Assembly: GCF_003403295.1 (NCBI RefSeq)
Contig: NZ_QUWV01000041.1
Span: forward strand, 1-64,000
DNA from: Komagataeibacter melaceti
Lineage (GTDB): Bacteria > Pseudomonadota > Alphaproteobacteria > Acetobacterales > Acetobacteraceae
Direction: 5' to 3'
Length of the DNA stretch: 64,000 nucleotides
Positions within the stretch are counted from its first letter, which is position 1, and every line of letters starts with the position of its first letter. Position numbers and translations under genes: made by a program. Of the stretch, positions 7,738 to 16,931 are shown piece by piece. The notes beneath the pieces are model-generated. The model ran no database searches, was not told the DNA's origin, and was given only the letters and a program-made list of their open reading frames with translations.

Positions 7738-8094
7738 ATGGCACGTGTAAAACGCGGCGTAACCAGCCACGCCCGCCACAAGAAGGTTCTTGAGCTCTCC
7801 AAGGGTTATCGGGGCCGTTCCTCCACCAATTACCGCATCGCGCTGGAACGCCTGGAAAAGGCGCTGCGCTATGCCTATCGCGACCGCCGCAACAAGAAGC
7901 GTGAATTCCGCGCCCTGTGGATCCAGCGCATCAACGCCGCCGTGCGTGAACATGGCCTGACCTACAGCCGTTTCATCAACGGTCTGGACAAGGCTGGCAT
8001 CGAGATCGACCGCAAGGTCCTCGCCGCCATTGCCTTTGACGATGCGGCAACCTTCGCCGAGATCGTGAAGAAGGCCCAGGCCGCTCTGGCCTGA
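7738..8094 (+). CDS. rplT: 50S ribosomal protein L20
   Basis: A 118-residue bL20: [18 protein letters not shown] at the N-terminus, the central [20 protein letters not shown] and the [13 protein letters not shown] block near the C-terminus. L20 binds 23S rRNA early in assembly and in other bacteria represses its own operon. The ribosome site GGAG lies 7 bases upstream. A strong terminator follows before pheS. Confidence 0.97.
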   Translation: MARVKRGVTSHARHKKVLELSKGYRGRSSTNYRIALERLEKALRYAYRDRRNKKREFRALWIQRINAAVREHGLTYSRFINGLDKAGIEIDRKVLAAIAFDDAATFAEIVKKAQAALA

Positions 8095-8129
8095 TCCCTG
8101 TTCCACGCCCGTGTGGCGACAGGTCCACG

Positions 8130-8167
8130 AAACGGGTCGTCCGAACGGGCGGCCCGTTTTGTTTTTT
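8130..8167 (+). terminator. Rho-independent terminator after rplT
   Basis: AAACGGGTCGTCC pairs with GGGCGGCCCGTTT (13 bp with two G-T wobbles) around the tetraloop GAAC and is followed by TGTTTTTT. This is the clearest intrinsic terminator in the window and separates the ribosomal genes from pheST. Confidence 0.85.
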
Positions 8168-8259
8168 ATGCAATGCCCGTGCCGCTTTTCTGGTTGGCGG
8201 CGGGTACAGTTTCAGGTGTCGGGTCTGGCCCGCGCCGGCAGGTCCCGCCGGCGGGTGGT

Positions 8260-8282
8260 TCCTGCCAGCCCGCCCGGCAGGA
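8260..8282 (+). promoter_or_regulatory. Stem-loop just upstream of pheS
   Basis: TCCTGCC pairs with GGCAGGA around a nine-base loop, ending 8 bases before the GAGGTG ribosome site of pheS. It could affect translation of pheS. I see no leader peptide rich in Phe codons and no T-box. Confidence 0.3.
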
Positions 8283-8298
8283 GCCAGCGCGAGGTGCT

Positions 8299-9369
8299 AT
8301 GAGTGACGATCTCGAAACCCTGAGGGAACAGACAGTTCAGGCACTCGCTGCCGCGACCGACATGCGCGAATGGGACGCGGTGCGCGTTGGCACGCTGGGC
8401 AAGTCGGGGCGGCTGACCGCGCTGCTCAAGGAACTCGGGCGCATGACGCCAGATGCGCGCCGCCAGCGCGGTGGCGCACTCAACCGCCTGCGTGACGAAC
8501 TTTCCCGCCTGATCGAGGCGCGTGGCCAGGAACTCGAAACCGCCGCCCTGAACGCCCGCCTCGCTGCCGAGCGCGTGGACGTGACCCTGCCCTGCGCCCC
8601 GCAGGCGGAGGGGCTGCTGCACCCCATTACCCGCACCATCGAGGAAATGACCGCCATTTTCGGCGCCATGGGGTTCCAGCTTGCCGAAGGCCCGGATATC
8701 GAGAGCGACTGGCACAACTTCTCGGCCCTGAACACGCCCGCGCACCATCCCGCCCGCACGGATCAGGACACGTTCTACCTGCCTGCCGTGGCCGAGGGCC
8801 AGCCCGAGCGCGTGCTGCGCACCCAGACATCGGGCGTGCAGATCCGCACCATGCTGGGCAAGGAGCCGCCCATCCGCATCATCGCGCCGGGCCGCACCTA
8901 CCGCGCCGACCACGATGCTACCCATTCCCCCATGTTCCACCAGTGCGAGGGGCTGGTGATCGAGAAGGGAATTACGCTTGGCCATCTGAAGGGCTGCCTG
9001 TCGGACTTCCTGCGCGCGTTTTTCCAGATGCCGGACCTGCCGGTGCGCTTCCGCGCCTCCTATTTCCCGTTTACCGAACCGTCCATGGAAATTGACATCG
9101 GCTGGTCGCGCAAGACGGGCCAGATCGGCACCGGCGGTGACTGGCTGGAAGTGCTGGGCGCAGGCATGGTTCACCCGCGCGTGCTGGCCAATTGCGGGCT
9201 GGATGCGCGCGAATGGCAGGGCTTTGCCTTTGGCATGGGGATCGAGCGGCTGACCATGCTGCGCCATGGCATTCCGGACCTGCGCTCGTTCTATGAAAGC
9301 GATGTCCGCTGGCTGCGCCATTACGGCACGTCGCCCCTGTCTCCCGCCCTGCTGCATGAAGGCCTGTAA
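8299..9369 (+). CDS. pheS: Phenylalanine--tRNA ligase alpha subunit
   Basis: A 356-residue catalytic subunit of the (alpha-beta)2 PheRS. It has the N-terminal coiled coil (residues 1-100), then class II motif 1 around HPITRTIEEMTAIFGAMGF, motif 2 with RTYRADHDATHSPMFHQCEG, and motif 3 GFAFGMGIERLTMLRHGIPD. The start is set by GAGGTG just before ATG 8299; the reading frame stays open upstream but shows no family similarity. pheT follows after three bases. Confidence 0.96.
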   Translation: MSDDLETLREQTVQALAAATDMREWDAVRVGTLGKSGRLTALLKELGRMTPDARRQRGGALNRLRDELSRLIEARGQELETAALNARLAAERVDVTLPCAPQAEGLLHPITRTIEEMTAIFGAMGFQLAEGPDIESDWHNFSALNTPAHHPARTDQDTFYLPAVAEGQPERVLRTQTSGVQIRTMLGKEPPIRIIAPGRTYRADHDATHSPMFHQCEGLVIEKGITLGHLKGCLSDFLRAFFQMPDLPVRFRASYFPFTEPSMEIDIGWSRKTGQIGTGGDWLEVLGAGMVHPRVLANCGLDAREWQGFAFGMGIERLTMLRHGIPDLRSFYESDVRWLRHYGTSPLSPALLHEGL

Positions 9370-9372
9370 GTA

Positions 9373-11835
9373 ATGAAGTTCTCCCTGTCATGGCTGCGCG
9401 AACACCTTGAGACCCCGGCGACGCTGGAAGAAATCTGTGCCACGCTGAACACCATCGGCCTGGAAGTGGAAGGGGTCGAGGACCGGGGCGCGATCCTTGC
9501 CCCGTTCCGCACCGCCCGCATCATCGAGGCCACCCAGCACCCCAACGCCGACCGCCTGCGCGTCTGCCAGGTCGATGCGGGTGAGGGGTTCGAGCGTGTG
9601 CAGGTTGTCTGCGGCGCACCCAATGCGCGCACCGGGCTGCATGTGATCTTCGCGCCGCCGGGCACCTTCATCCCTGCCAGCGGCATCACCATCAAGGCGG
9701 GCAAGCTGCGGGGCGAGGAAAGCGGCGGCATGCTGTGTTCGCTGCGTGAACTGGGGCTGGGCGCTGAAAGCGACGGCATTGCCGAACTGCCGGATGGCAC
9801 CGTGCCCGGACAGTCCTACGCCCTGTTTGCCGATCTGGATGATCCGGTGATTGATATCGCCATCACCCCCAACCGTGGCGACGCGCTGGCCGTGCGTGGC
9901 GTGGCGCGCGATCTGGCGGCGGCGGGTCTGGGCGAACTCCGCCCGTGGATGACCGAAACGGTCGAGGGGCATTTTGATACCCCCATCAACTGGCGCATCA
10001 CCTATCCCGAGGCCTGCCCGTGGGTGCTGGGGCGCAGCATCCGCAACGTCCGCAACGGGCCAAGCCCCGAATGGCTGCAGCGCAGGCTGGAATCCATCGG
10101 CCTGCGCCCGGTCTCGGCGCTGGTGGACATTACCAATTTCTTCGCCTTTGACCTTGGCCGCCCGCTGCATGTGTTCGATGCGGACAAGCTGATGGGCACT
10201 GAGCTTACCATCTGCCGTGGCGCTGGCGAGAGCTTCGTGGCCCTTGATGGCAGCGAACATGTCATGACACCGGATGACTGCGTCATTGCCGATGGCCGGG
10301 GTGTGCAGTCGCTTGCCGGGATCATGGGCGGGTCGGAAACCGGCGTCAGTGAAACGACCACGAATGTATTCGTGGAATGTGCGCTGTTCGATCCCGTGGC
10401 CATTGCCCTGTCCGGACGGCGGCATAACCTGCATTCCGATGCCCGCCAGCGTTTCGAACGCGGCGTGGATCAGGCCCTGCCGCCTGCGGCGCTGGAAGCC
10501 GCCACGCGCATGATCCTTGAACTGTGCGGTGGTGAGGCGGGCAGTGTCGTCTCCGCCGGGCAGGAGCCTGCGTGGCAGCGGCAGGCGCATCTGGAATTCG
10601 CACGGCTGGAAACGCTGGGTGGCCTTGCCGTGGCGTCGGATCAGGCCGTTCACCTGCTGGAGCGTCTGGGCTTTGGCGTGCGTGAGCGCGACAGCCGCCA
10701 TGTCGTGGTGGATGTGCCCTCATGGCGCAACGACATCGCAACACCTCTGCTGCTGGACCAGGGGGCTAACCTGCCTGCCGCACGCGTGCAGGCGGCAGCA
10801 CAGGGCGCTGCGGCGATCGACCCGGAAGTGGATCTGGTCGAGGAAATCCTGCGCCTGCGCGGGCTGGACAGCGTGCCCGCCGTCTCGCTGCCGGTGCATG
10901 GCGCGGTGCCCACCGCTGCCCTGACCCCGCGGCAGGCCCGTATTTCCGGCCTGCGGCGTGAGCTTGCCGCGCGCGGATTGCTGGAGACGGTAGGCTTTTC
11001 GTTCGTGGCGCTGGATCAGGCTGTCGAGTTCGGCGATGCGCCGCCCGACCTGCACCTGCTCAATCCCATCGCGGCCGATCTGGACCAGATGCGCCCGACA
11101 CCGCTGGTCAACCTGCTGGCGGCGGTCAAAAGCAATGCGGCGCGCGGTTATCCCGACCTTGGCCTGTTCGAGGTCGGACCCGGCTTTGACGCCGATGGCC
11201 AGAAGCTGGTTGCGGCAGGCATCCGCAGCGGTCATTCCGCCCGGCTGCCCGGCCAGCCCGCACAGCCGGTTGACCTGTGGCAGGTCAAGGCCGACGCGCT
11301 TGCCGCGCTGGCGGTCATGGGCGCGGCGATCGAAGGGTGCAGCATCACGGCTGATGCCCCGTCCTATTACCACCCGGGCCGTTCCGGTGTGATCCGGCAG
11401 GGACCGAAGCTGGTGCTGGGGCATTTCGGGCAGTTGCATCCGGCCCTGCTGGCCCGGCGCGGGATTGATGTGCCGGTCTGTGCGTTCACGCTGTATCCGG
11501 ATGCGGTGCCGGAACCCAAGCGCAGGCGCAAGGCTCCCCCCGCGCTGTCGGCTTTCCAGCCACTCAAGCGCGATTTCGCCTTTGTCGTCGCGACCGACGT
11601 GGCGGCGGAAAAGCTGCTCAGGGCCGTGAAGGGGGCCGAGCGTAACCTGATTGTCGCGGTCAGCCTGTTTGATGTTTATGAAGGCGACAAGGTTCCGGTC
11701 GGTCACAAATCACTGGGTGTCGAAATCACCCTCCAGCCGATGGACAGGACCCTGACCGATGCGGAAATCGAAGCTGTCTGTGACCGTGTGGTCGCCGCTG
11801 CGCATAAAAGCTGCAATGCGGCCCTGCGTGGCTGA
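9373..11835 (+). CDS. pheT: Phenylalanine--tRNA ligase beta subunit
   Basis: An 820-residue beta subunit with the N-terminal domain and OB-fold tRNA-binding domain (about 39-150), B3/B4 editing domain (about 210-380), B5 domain (about 405-490), a catalytic-like core and the C-terminal FDX-ACB anticodon-binding domain starting at LSAFQPLKRDFAFVV. Near the end of B5 the usual PSWR-DI-T-E-DL run is interrupted by about 25 Ala/Leu/Gln-rich residues (458-482) before DPEVDLVEEILRL. The reading frame is continuous through the insert, so it is in frame. pheT is coupled to pheS (three-base gap). Confidence 0.95.
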   Translation: MKFSLSWLREHLETPATLEEICATLNTIGLEVEGVEDRGAILAPFRTARIIEATQHPNADRLRVCQVDAGEGFERVQVVCGAPNARTGLHVIFAPPGTFIPASGITIKAGKLRGEESGGMLCSLRELGLGAESDGIAELPDGTVPGQSYALFADLDDPVIDIAITPNRGDALAVRGVARDLAAAGLGELRPWMTETVEGHFDTPINWRITYPEACPWVLGRSIRNVRNGPSPEWLQRRLESIGLRPVSALVDITNFFAFDLGRPLHVFDADKLMGTELTICRGAGESFVALDGSEHVMTPDDCVIADGRGVQSLAGIMGGSETGVSETTTNVFVECALFDPVAIALSGRRHNLHSDARQRFERGVDQALPPAALEAATRMILELCGGEAGSVVSAGQEPAWQRQAHLEFARLETLGGLAVASDQAVHLLERLGFGVRERDSRHVVVDVPSWRNDIATPLLLDQGANLPAARVQAAAQGAAAIDPEVDLVEEILRLRGLDSVPAVSLPVHGAVPTAALTPRQARISGLRRELAARGLLETVGFSFVALDQAVEFGDAPPDLHLLNPIAADLDQMRPTPLVNLLAAVKSNAARGYPDLGLFEVGPGFDADGQKLVAAGIRSGHSARLPGQPAQPVDLWQVKADALAALAVMGAAIEGCSITADAPSYYHPGRSGVIRQGPKLVLGHFGQLHPALLARRGIDVPVCAFTLYPDAVPEPKRRRKAPPALSAFQPLKRDFAFVVATDVAAEKLLRAVKGAERNLIVAVSLFDVYEGDKVPVGHKSLGVEITLQPMDRTLTDAEIEAVCDRVVAAAHKSCNAALRG

Positions 11836-12874
11836 TCGCGGCCCGGTGCGCGCTGGCCGGGCATGGCGCGCCATCCGGCGGGCGGGCCTTGGTCTGGTGG
11901 CGCTGCTGGGCACGTCCTGCCTTTCGGCCCATGCTACCGAGATCATCGGGGCGGGGTCCAGCTTTGGCGCACCGATCTATGGCGCGTGGGGGGAAGGGGT
12001 ATCGCATGCCATGGATATCCGCCTGAACTACCAGACCATCGGCTCCGGCGCGGGGCAGAACCAGGTCCGGGCCCGCACGGTGGATTTTGGTGCGTCTGAT
12101 GCCCCGATGAACGCGGAGCAACTGGCGCAGAACGGCCTGCTCCAGTTTCCCACGGTGCTGGGCGCGATCGTTCTGGTCGTGAACCTGCCCGGTGTTGATA
12201 CCGCGCACCTGCACCTGACGGGGGAACTGCTGGCGCGGCTGTACGCCGGTGACGTCACCATGTGGAACGACCCGCGGATTGTTGCGGAAAACCCGGGCAT
12301 GACCCTGCCTGCCATGCCGGTCGCCCCGGTGCGGCGCGCCGATGGGTCGGGAACGACCTTTGTGTTCACCTCCTACCTCGCACGCGTGTCGCCACGCTGG
12401 GCGGCGGAGGAGGGGCGTGGCACGTCCATTGAATGGCCAGCGGGCGAAGGCGCACGCGGGAACGATGGCGTGGCCGCCGCCGTGCGCAATACCGAAGGCA
12501 GCATCGGTTATCTGGAATATGCCTATGCGGCAGGCAACCACATGCCCATGGTGGAACTGCGCAACCGGCATGGTGATCTGGTCGCGGCTGACCCCGAAAG
12601 CTTCAGCCGCGCCGTAACCTCGGCCCGGTGGGCGCAGGACGCCACCCATTCCGCCGATGTGCTGGATGGGGAAGGTGCGGGCGCATGGCCCATCATGGCG
12701 GCGACCTATGTGCTGGTTCCCCTCGACCGGGCGGCCACGCCGCAGGGCAGGGCAGTGCGGGCCTTCTTTGACTGGGCCATGCAGCATGGCGGTGATGCGG
12801 CGCGCGCGCTGGGTTACGTGCCCCTGCCTGCTGAGATCAGCACCAGCATGCGGGCGGTGCTGGACACGCACTGA
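11816..12874 (+). CDS. pstS: Phosphate ABC transporter substrate-binding protein
   Basis: A 352-residue periplasmic protein close to E. coli PstS: GAGSSFGAPIYGAWGEG, TVDFGASDAPMN, GLLQFPTVLGAIVL, RRADGSGTTFVFTSYLA (the phosphate-binding loop), GNDGVAA, and a C-terminal FFDWAMQHGG. The N-terminus is a signal peptide with RRAGLGLVALLGTSCLSAHA before mature TEIIG. The ATG at 11816 overlaps the pheT end by 20 bases; an in-frame GTG at 11846, ten bases past the pheT stop, gives a more compact signal peptide and may be the true start. No pstC, pstA, pstB, phoU or phoR is nearby, so this is an orphan binding protein. Confidence 0.88.
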   Translation: MRPCVADRGPVRAGRAWRAIRRAGLGLVALLGTSCLSAHATEIIGAGSSFGAPIYGAWGEGVSHAMDIRLNYQTIGSGAGQNQVRARTVDFGASDAPMNAEQLAQNGLLQFPTVLGAIVLVVNLPGVDTAHLHLTGELLARLYAGDVTMWNDPRIVAENPGMTLPAMPVAPVRRADGSGTTFVFTSYLARVSPRWAAEEGRGTSIEWPAGEGARGNDGVAAAVRNTEGSIGYLEYAYAAGNHMPMVELRNRHGDLVAADPESFSRAVTSARWAQDATHSADVLDGEGAGAWPIMAATYVLVPLDRAATPQGRAVRAFFDWAMQHGGDAARALGYVPLPAEISTSMRAVLDTH

Positions 12875-13011
12875 ACGGGACGGACGGCTTTTCGCCAGGC
12901 GGGACATGAAGCGGCGGGAATGGTCTTTCATGCCACATCCCTGCCCATAACGTATCGCTCTGGGCACGCGGCATTTGCGCTGGCCCATATGACGCGATAA
13001 GCCGGTTGGGC

Positions 13012-14211
13012 ATGACAGGATCTTCTTCCCACCCCCCGCCGTCTCCCTCCGGCCCCCTTATCTGGATCGTGGCGGGGGAGGCCAGCGGTGACGTGCTGGG
13101 CGGTCGCCTTATGGCGGCGTTGCGGCATATGCGGCCCGACCTGCGGTTTGCGGGCATTGGCGGTGAACATATGCACGCGCAGGGATTGCACAGCCTGTTC
13201 CCGCTGCGCGACCTTGCGGTGATGGGATTGCTGGAAGTGCTGCCCCGGCTGCGGCATCTCTCGCGCAGGCTGGACCAGGCGGTCAGGAACATTACCCGGC
13301 TGCGGCCTGATCTGGTCATAACCATTGACAGTCCCGGCTTTACCCTGCGCCTGCTGCGCCGGATCGCGCCGCTATCCATTCCACGCCTGCATTATGTGGC
13401 CCCACAGGTCTGGGCTTGGCGCGAACACCGGGTAAAGGAATTTCCGGGGTTGTGGGAGCGGATGTTGTGCCTGCTGCCCTTCGAGCCGGAATTTTTTGCC
13501 CGGCACGGGCTTGAGGCGCGCTTTGTCGGCCATCCGGTCATCCAGTCCGGGGCGGATCAGGGATCAGGGGCGGCGTTCCGCGTCCGCCATGGCATAGCAG
13601 ACGGCGCGCCCGTGCTGGTGCTCATGCCCGGCAGCCGCCGGTCGGAGGCCCCACGCCTGCTGCCGGTCTATGGGCGGATGCTGGCCCACCTGCAACGCAG
13701 CATGCCGGGTATCGTGCCGGTTGTGCCCGTGGCTCCCGTCATTGCCGATATCGTGCGCCGGGGCGTGGCGAAATGGCCGGTCAAGCCGCTTGTCATCACC
13801 GATGTAAATGACAAACATGATGCCTTTGCCGCAGCCGATGCCGCGCTGACCAAATCCGGTACATCCACGCTGGAACTGGCCATGGCGGATGTGCCGATGG
13901 CCGTGACCTACCGTGTCAATCCGGTAACGGCAACCATGGCGCGGCGGCTGATTCGCGTGCCCTACGTCGCTATGGTGAACCTGCTGTCCGGCCACAGGTT
14001 GGTGCCGGAACTGTTGCAGGAATACTGCACGCCCGAACGCCTGGCGGCCACGGTCGAGCGGCTTTTACGTGATGAAACCAGCCGCCGCCTGCAACGCGCT
14101 GGTTTTGCGCATATCCGCGCCAGCCTGCGTGGGCCGGGTCAGGACCCGGCCACCGCGGCGGCGCTTGAGGTCATGGATTTGCTGGCTGTGCGTCCTGCCG
14201 CGGGGGCGTAG
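13012..14211 (+). CDS. lpxB: Lipid-A-disaccharide synthase
   Basis: A 399-residue family 19 glycosyltransferase joining lipid X and UDP-2,3-diacylglucosamine to lipid A disaccharide at the inner membrane. Diagnostic runs: WIVAGEASGDVLGGRLMAAL, FAGIGGEHM, AVMGLLEVLPRL, YVAPQVWAWREHRVKEF, LMPGSRRSEAPRLLPVY and ALTKSGTSTLELAMADVPM. The ATG at 13012 is used; an in-frame TTG lies two codons upstream. The last 41 bases overlap a small gene on the opposite strand. Confidence 0.95.
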   Translation: MTGSSSHPPPSPSGPLIWIVAGEASGDVLGGRLMAALRHMRPDLRFAGIGGEHMHAQGLHSLFPLRDLAVMGLLEVLPRLRHLSRRLDQAVRNITRLRPDLVITIDSPGFTLRLLRRIAPLSIPRLHYVAPQVWAWREHRVKEFPGLWERMLCLLPFEPEFFARHGLEARFVGHPVIQSGADQGSGAAFRVRHGIADGAPVLVLMPGSRRSEAPRLLPVYGRMLAHLQRSMPGIVPVVPVAPVIADIVRRGVAKWPVKPLVITDVNDKHDAFAAADAALTKSGTSTLELAMADVPMAVTYRVNPVTATMARRLIRVPYVAMVNLLSGHRLVPELLQEYCTPERLAATVERLLRDETSRRLQRAGFAHIRASLRGPGQDPATAAALEVMDLLAVRPAAGA

Positions 14212-14392
14212 CCTGCGGGGCGTCCGGCGCGGCGGGGGCAGTGGCGGCGGGGCGCGGCGCCTCGTTTTCCGTGACGAGGGCATGCAGTTCATTGCGCAGC
14301 ATGATGAACCCCATGATCAGCGTGCCCACCACCATGATCCCGATCCAGATGAGCTTGCCGATCTGCTCCCGTCTTTCTTCATCTTGCGCCAT
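14171..14392 (-). CDS. Small single-pass membrane protein, unknown function
   Basis: A 73-residue protein: charged N-terminus MAQDEERREQIGK, one hydrophobic segment (about residues 14-31, LIWIGIMVVGTLIMGFIM), then a Pro/Ala-rich tail. It is not a family I recognise. It lies 8 bases after hisI on the same strand and its end runs antisense into the last 41 bases of lpxB. The clean helix and position make it plausible, but it could be a chance reading frame. Confidence 0.5.
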   Translation of the reverse strand: MAQDEERREQIGKLIWIGIMVVGTLIMGFIMLRNELHALVTENEAPRPAATAPAAPDAPQATPPRQDAQPANP

Positions 14393-14400
14393 TGGATTCC

Positions 14401-14817
14401 CTAGCCTTTGCCATAAAGCGTTTCCGCCGCCACTTCCGGCTGCGTGATTTCCACAATCCCTTCGGGACGTAGCGCATTGTAAAAGCAGCTTCGCCGCCCC
14501 GTGTGGCAGGCAACCCCTGTCTGGTCAACCACAAGCAGGACCGCGTCACGGTCACAGTCCAGGCGGGCATCCACCAGTTTCTGTACCTGGCCAGATGTCT
14601 CGCCCTTGCGCCACAGGCCGCCACGGCTGCGTGAGTAGTAGCATACCCGGCCCGTGCGCAGGGTTTCGTCCAGTGCCTCGGCATTCATCCAGGCGAGCAT
14701 CAGGACCTCGCCGCTGTCATGCTGCTGGGCTACGGCGGTAATTAGCCCGTCGGCATTGAATTTGACCCGATCGATCATGGCGGAACGGGTGGCCGGGTCC
14801 GGCGGCGTGTAGGACAT
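14401..14817 (-). CDS. hisI: Phosphoribosyl-AMP cyclohydrolase
   Basis: A 138-residue HisI (single-domain, without HisE), third step of histidine synthesis. Diagnostic motifs: [34 protein letters not shown], the metal-binding [10 protein letters not shown] with Asp/Cys ligands and [13 protein letters not shown] with two Cys. The ATG at 14817 follows AAGGTAAAATCC. It is downstream of ygfZ on the same strand with a 74-base gap. Other his genes are not in the window. Confidence 0.95.
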   Translation of the reverse strand: MSYTPPDPATRSAMIDRVKFNADGLITAVAQQHDSGEVLMLAWMNAEALDETLRTGRVCYYSRSRGGLWRKGETSGQVQKLVDARLDCDRDAVLLVVDQTGVACHTGRRSCFYNALRPEGIVEITQPEVAAETLYGKG

Positions 14818-14891
14818 GGATTTTACCTTGAATATCGGGAGAAAGCCCGACTGGGCACATGCCCGGATGGGCATGGCTGTCCGGCCTTTGG

Positions 14892-15725
14892 TTATTGTGC
14901 CTTTTTGGCGGGCAGGCTGAACCATTCGGGCACATGCACGGCAATGGCGTGCCCCCCGGCGGTCAGGCCGGTATCGTTGATATGGTCCGTACGGATCATC
15001 GCCATGCCCGCCCCATCGCGGGAGGAACGCATTTCCCCCGCAGTGGCCGTGTCGGACATGATGGGCGTGCCCGGTGGCGGGAGTTCACGTTCCGCCGCAA
15101 CTGGCAGCAGGTGGCGGCGTACCAGCCCCCGGTAGCGCGTGCGTGCCGTCAGTTCCTGCCCCATATAGCAGCCCTTGGTCCAGGAAATGCCATTGAGCTG
15201 GTCAAAATTGGCTTCCAGCAGCAGGGTCCTGTCACTTTCGCAGTCACGCGAGCCATCGGGCAGGCCAAGCGCCAGCCGGTGGCGGTCATAATCGACATCA
15301 TCCGCCGTGGCGGACGGGGCGGGATGGCCGAGCAGGAAGCGCCAGCCCGCCTGTGCAAGGCGCGGGTCAGGGGCGGCGGGGTAGCCTTCGGGCGGGGTGA
15401 CGTCCGTGCCCCATGCGGCATGCACCGCGTAACCGGTCTCCCCGATCTCGACCTGCGCGCGCAGGCGGTAGCGTGACAGGCGCTGGCGCAGCATGTCGGC
15501 CTGTCCGGCCTCACAATCCAGCAGCAGGCGCACGCCTTCGGGGTCGGCAAAGACAAAGAAATCGGCCAGCCATTTTCCCTGTGCCGACAGGAATGCCGTC
15601 CACACCGCCTTGCCGGGGGAGACAGTCGTCATGTCGTTGGACACCAGCCCCTGCAGGAAGGACACGCGATCCGCCCCGGAGACACTCAGCACGGCGCGAT
15701 CAGGAAGATGAGCAATTCTGGCCAT
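14892..15725 (-). CDS. ygfZ: YgfZ/CAF17-family folate-binding protein
   Basis: A 277-residue GcvT-like protein with the family signature [17 protein letters not shown]; the Cys in KGCYMGQE is essential in E. coli YgfZ. It uses tetrahydrofolate to support maintenance or repair of certain Fe-S enzymes such as MiaB. The N-terminus [19 protein letters not shown] is typical of the family. It is divergent from the glycosyltransferase gene at 15809. Confidence 0.92.
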   Translation of the reverse strand: MARIAHLPDRAVLSVSGADRVSFLQGLVSNDMTTVSPGKAVWTAFLSAQGKWLADFFVFADPEGVRLLLDCEAGQADMLRQRLSRYRLRAQVEIGETGYAVHAAWGTDVTPPEGYPAAPDPRLAQAGWRFLLGHPAPSATADDVDYDRHRLALGLPDGSRDCESDRTLLLEANFDQLNGISWTKGCYMGQELTARTRYRGLVRRHLLPVAAERELPPPGTPIMSDTATAGEMRSSRDGAGMAMIRTDHINDTGLTAGGHAIAVHVPEWFSLPAKKAQ

Positions 15726-15808
15726 ATCGGTAATCTGGCCATGTCCGCGCCGCGAGGCAAGGGGTAAGAGGGGGCGCTACATCCGTGAAACCTGACTGGC
15801 GGCGTAAA

Positions 15809-16723
15809 ATGCACATCCTGTTCATTACCTCCACCCGGCTGGGAGATGCCGTCCTGTCCACCGGCGTGCTGGATGAACTGCTGCGGCGCTATCCGCAGGC
15901 CGATTTCACCATTGCGTGCGGGCCGGTGGCCGCCGGGCTGTTCGCGCACATGCCGCGCCGTGTCAGGACCGTGGAAATGGTCAAGCGCCCGCATAACCGG
16001 CACTGGCTGGAGCTGTGGCAGGCATGCCGGGGGCGCAGGTGGGACATCTGCGTTGACCTGCGCGGCTCGGTGGTGAGCTACTTCCTGCGCGTGGGCAGGC
16101 GGTACGTCATGCGCGGGGGGCGCAGGCCGGGGCGGCGGGTGGCCCATATTGGCGGCCTGCTCGGCCTCGATCCGCCGCCGCTGCCGGTCGCATGGACCAG
16201 TGCGGCCGAACGCGCACAGGCCGGGCATATGCTGGCGGCGGGCACGCGCTGGGTCGCGCTGGGGCCGACCGCCAACTGGGATGGCAAGATCTGGCCCGCC
16301 GAACGCTTCGTGGCCGTGTTCGCGGCCCTGCGCGCGGCGGACCCGGGCCTGCGGGCGGTCGTGCTGTACGGGCCGGGGCCTGCGGAACGTGCGCGGGCAG
16401 CACCGGTGCTGGCGGCCCTGCCTAATGCGCTGGATACGGGCGGCGGGCTGTCGGTGTCACAGGTTGCGGCCCTGCTGGCGCGATGCACGCTGTTCATTGG
16501 CAATGATTCAGGGCTCATGCACCTTGCTGGCGCGTGCGGTATTCCCACCCTTGGCCTGTTCGGGCGCAGCCGGGCTGCGGAATATGCGCCCTCCGGCCCA
16601 TGGGCGCGCGCCGTTGTCGCACCCGGCCCGGCGGGTCATGCCCCCATGGAGGGGCTGGGCGTGGACGAGGTGACGCGCGCGGCGTGCGAACTGCTGCGGG
16701 AACGGCAGGACGCGGGCGGGTAA
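15809..16723 (+). CDS. Glycosyltransferase family 9 (ADP-heptose:LPS heptosyltransferase-like)
   Basis: A 304-residue GT-B enzyme. HILFITSTRLGDAVLSTGVL at the N-terminus is the RLGD acceptor motif, and IGNDSGLMHLAGACGIPTLGLFG is the C-terminal nucleotide-sugar site seen in WaaC/WaaF/WaaQ enzymes. It probably adds a heptose-like sugar to the LPS core on the cytoplasmic face. The ATG at 15809 starts the conserved domain; an in-frame GTG at 15785 is possible. No other core genes are adjacent, so the exact acceptor is open. Confidence 0.85.
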   Translation: MHILFITSTRLGDAVLSTGVLDELLRRYPQADFTIACGPVAAGLFAHMPRRVRTVEMVKRPHNRHWLELWQACRGRRWDICVDLRGSVVSYFLRVGRRYVMRGGRRPGRRVAHIGGLLGLDPPPLPVAWTSAAERAQAGHMLAAGTRWVALGPTANWDGKIWPAERFVAVFAALRAADPGLRAVVLYGPGPAERARAAPVLAALPNALDTGGGLSVSQVAALLARCTLFIGNDSGLMHLAGACGIPTLGLFGRSRAAEYAPSGPWARAVVAPGPAGHAPMEGLGVDEVTRAACELLRERQDAGG

Positions 16724-16837
16724 AACCCCATCTTTTTGCATTTCCCGCCCGCTTACCGCTGGCGGTGGCAAACGGGCCGGTCTATGTGATCGGACGGACG
16801 CAATGACGGCAAAACCCCGGTAATGGGGCAGGGCGGT

Positions 16838-16866
16838 TTGCCGTGCCGTTTCAGGCCCGGTATGCT
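16838..16866 (+). promoter_or_regulatory. Candidate promoter for yfgM-bamB-der
   Basis: TTGCCG (4 of 6 to consensus), 17 bases, then TATGCT (4 of 6), 66 bases before the yfgM start and after the end of the glycosyltransferase gene. Confidence 0.4.
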
Positions 16867-16931
16867 GGGGCCGACAATCTTTATGCGCGATGCATCACGC
16901 ACCGCGCCAGCGAGCAGGGAACGACAGGAAC

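Noticed and set aside
8101-8298. Phe attenuator or T-box in front of pheS
   Set aside because: There is a strong terminator, but no leader peptide with Phe codons, no T-box sequence and no antiterminator; it is better read as the end of rplT.
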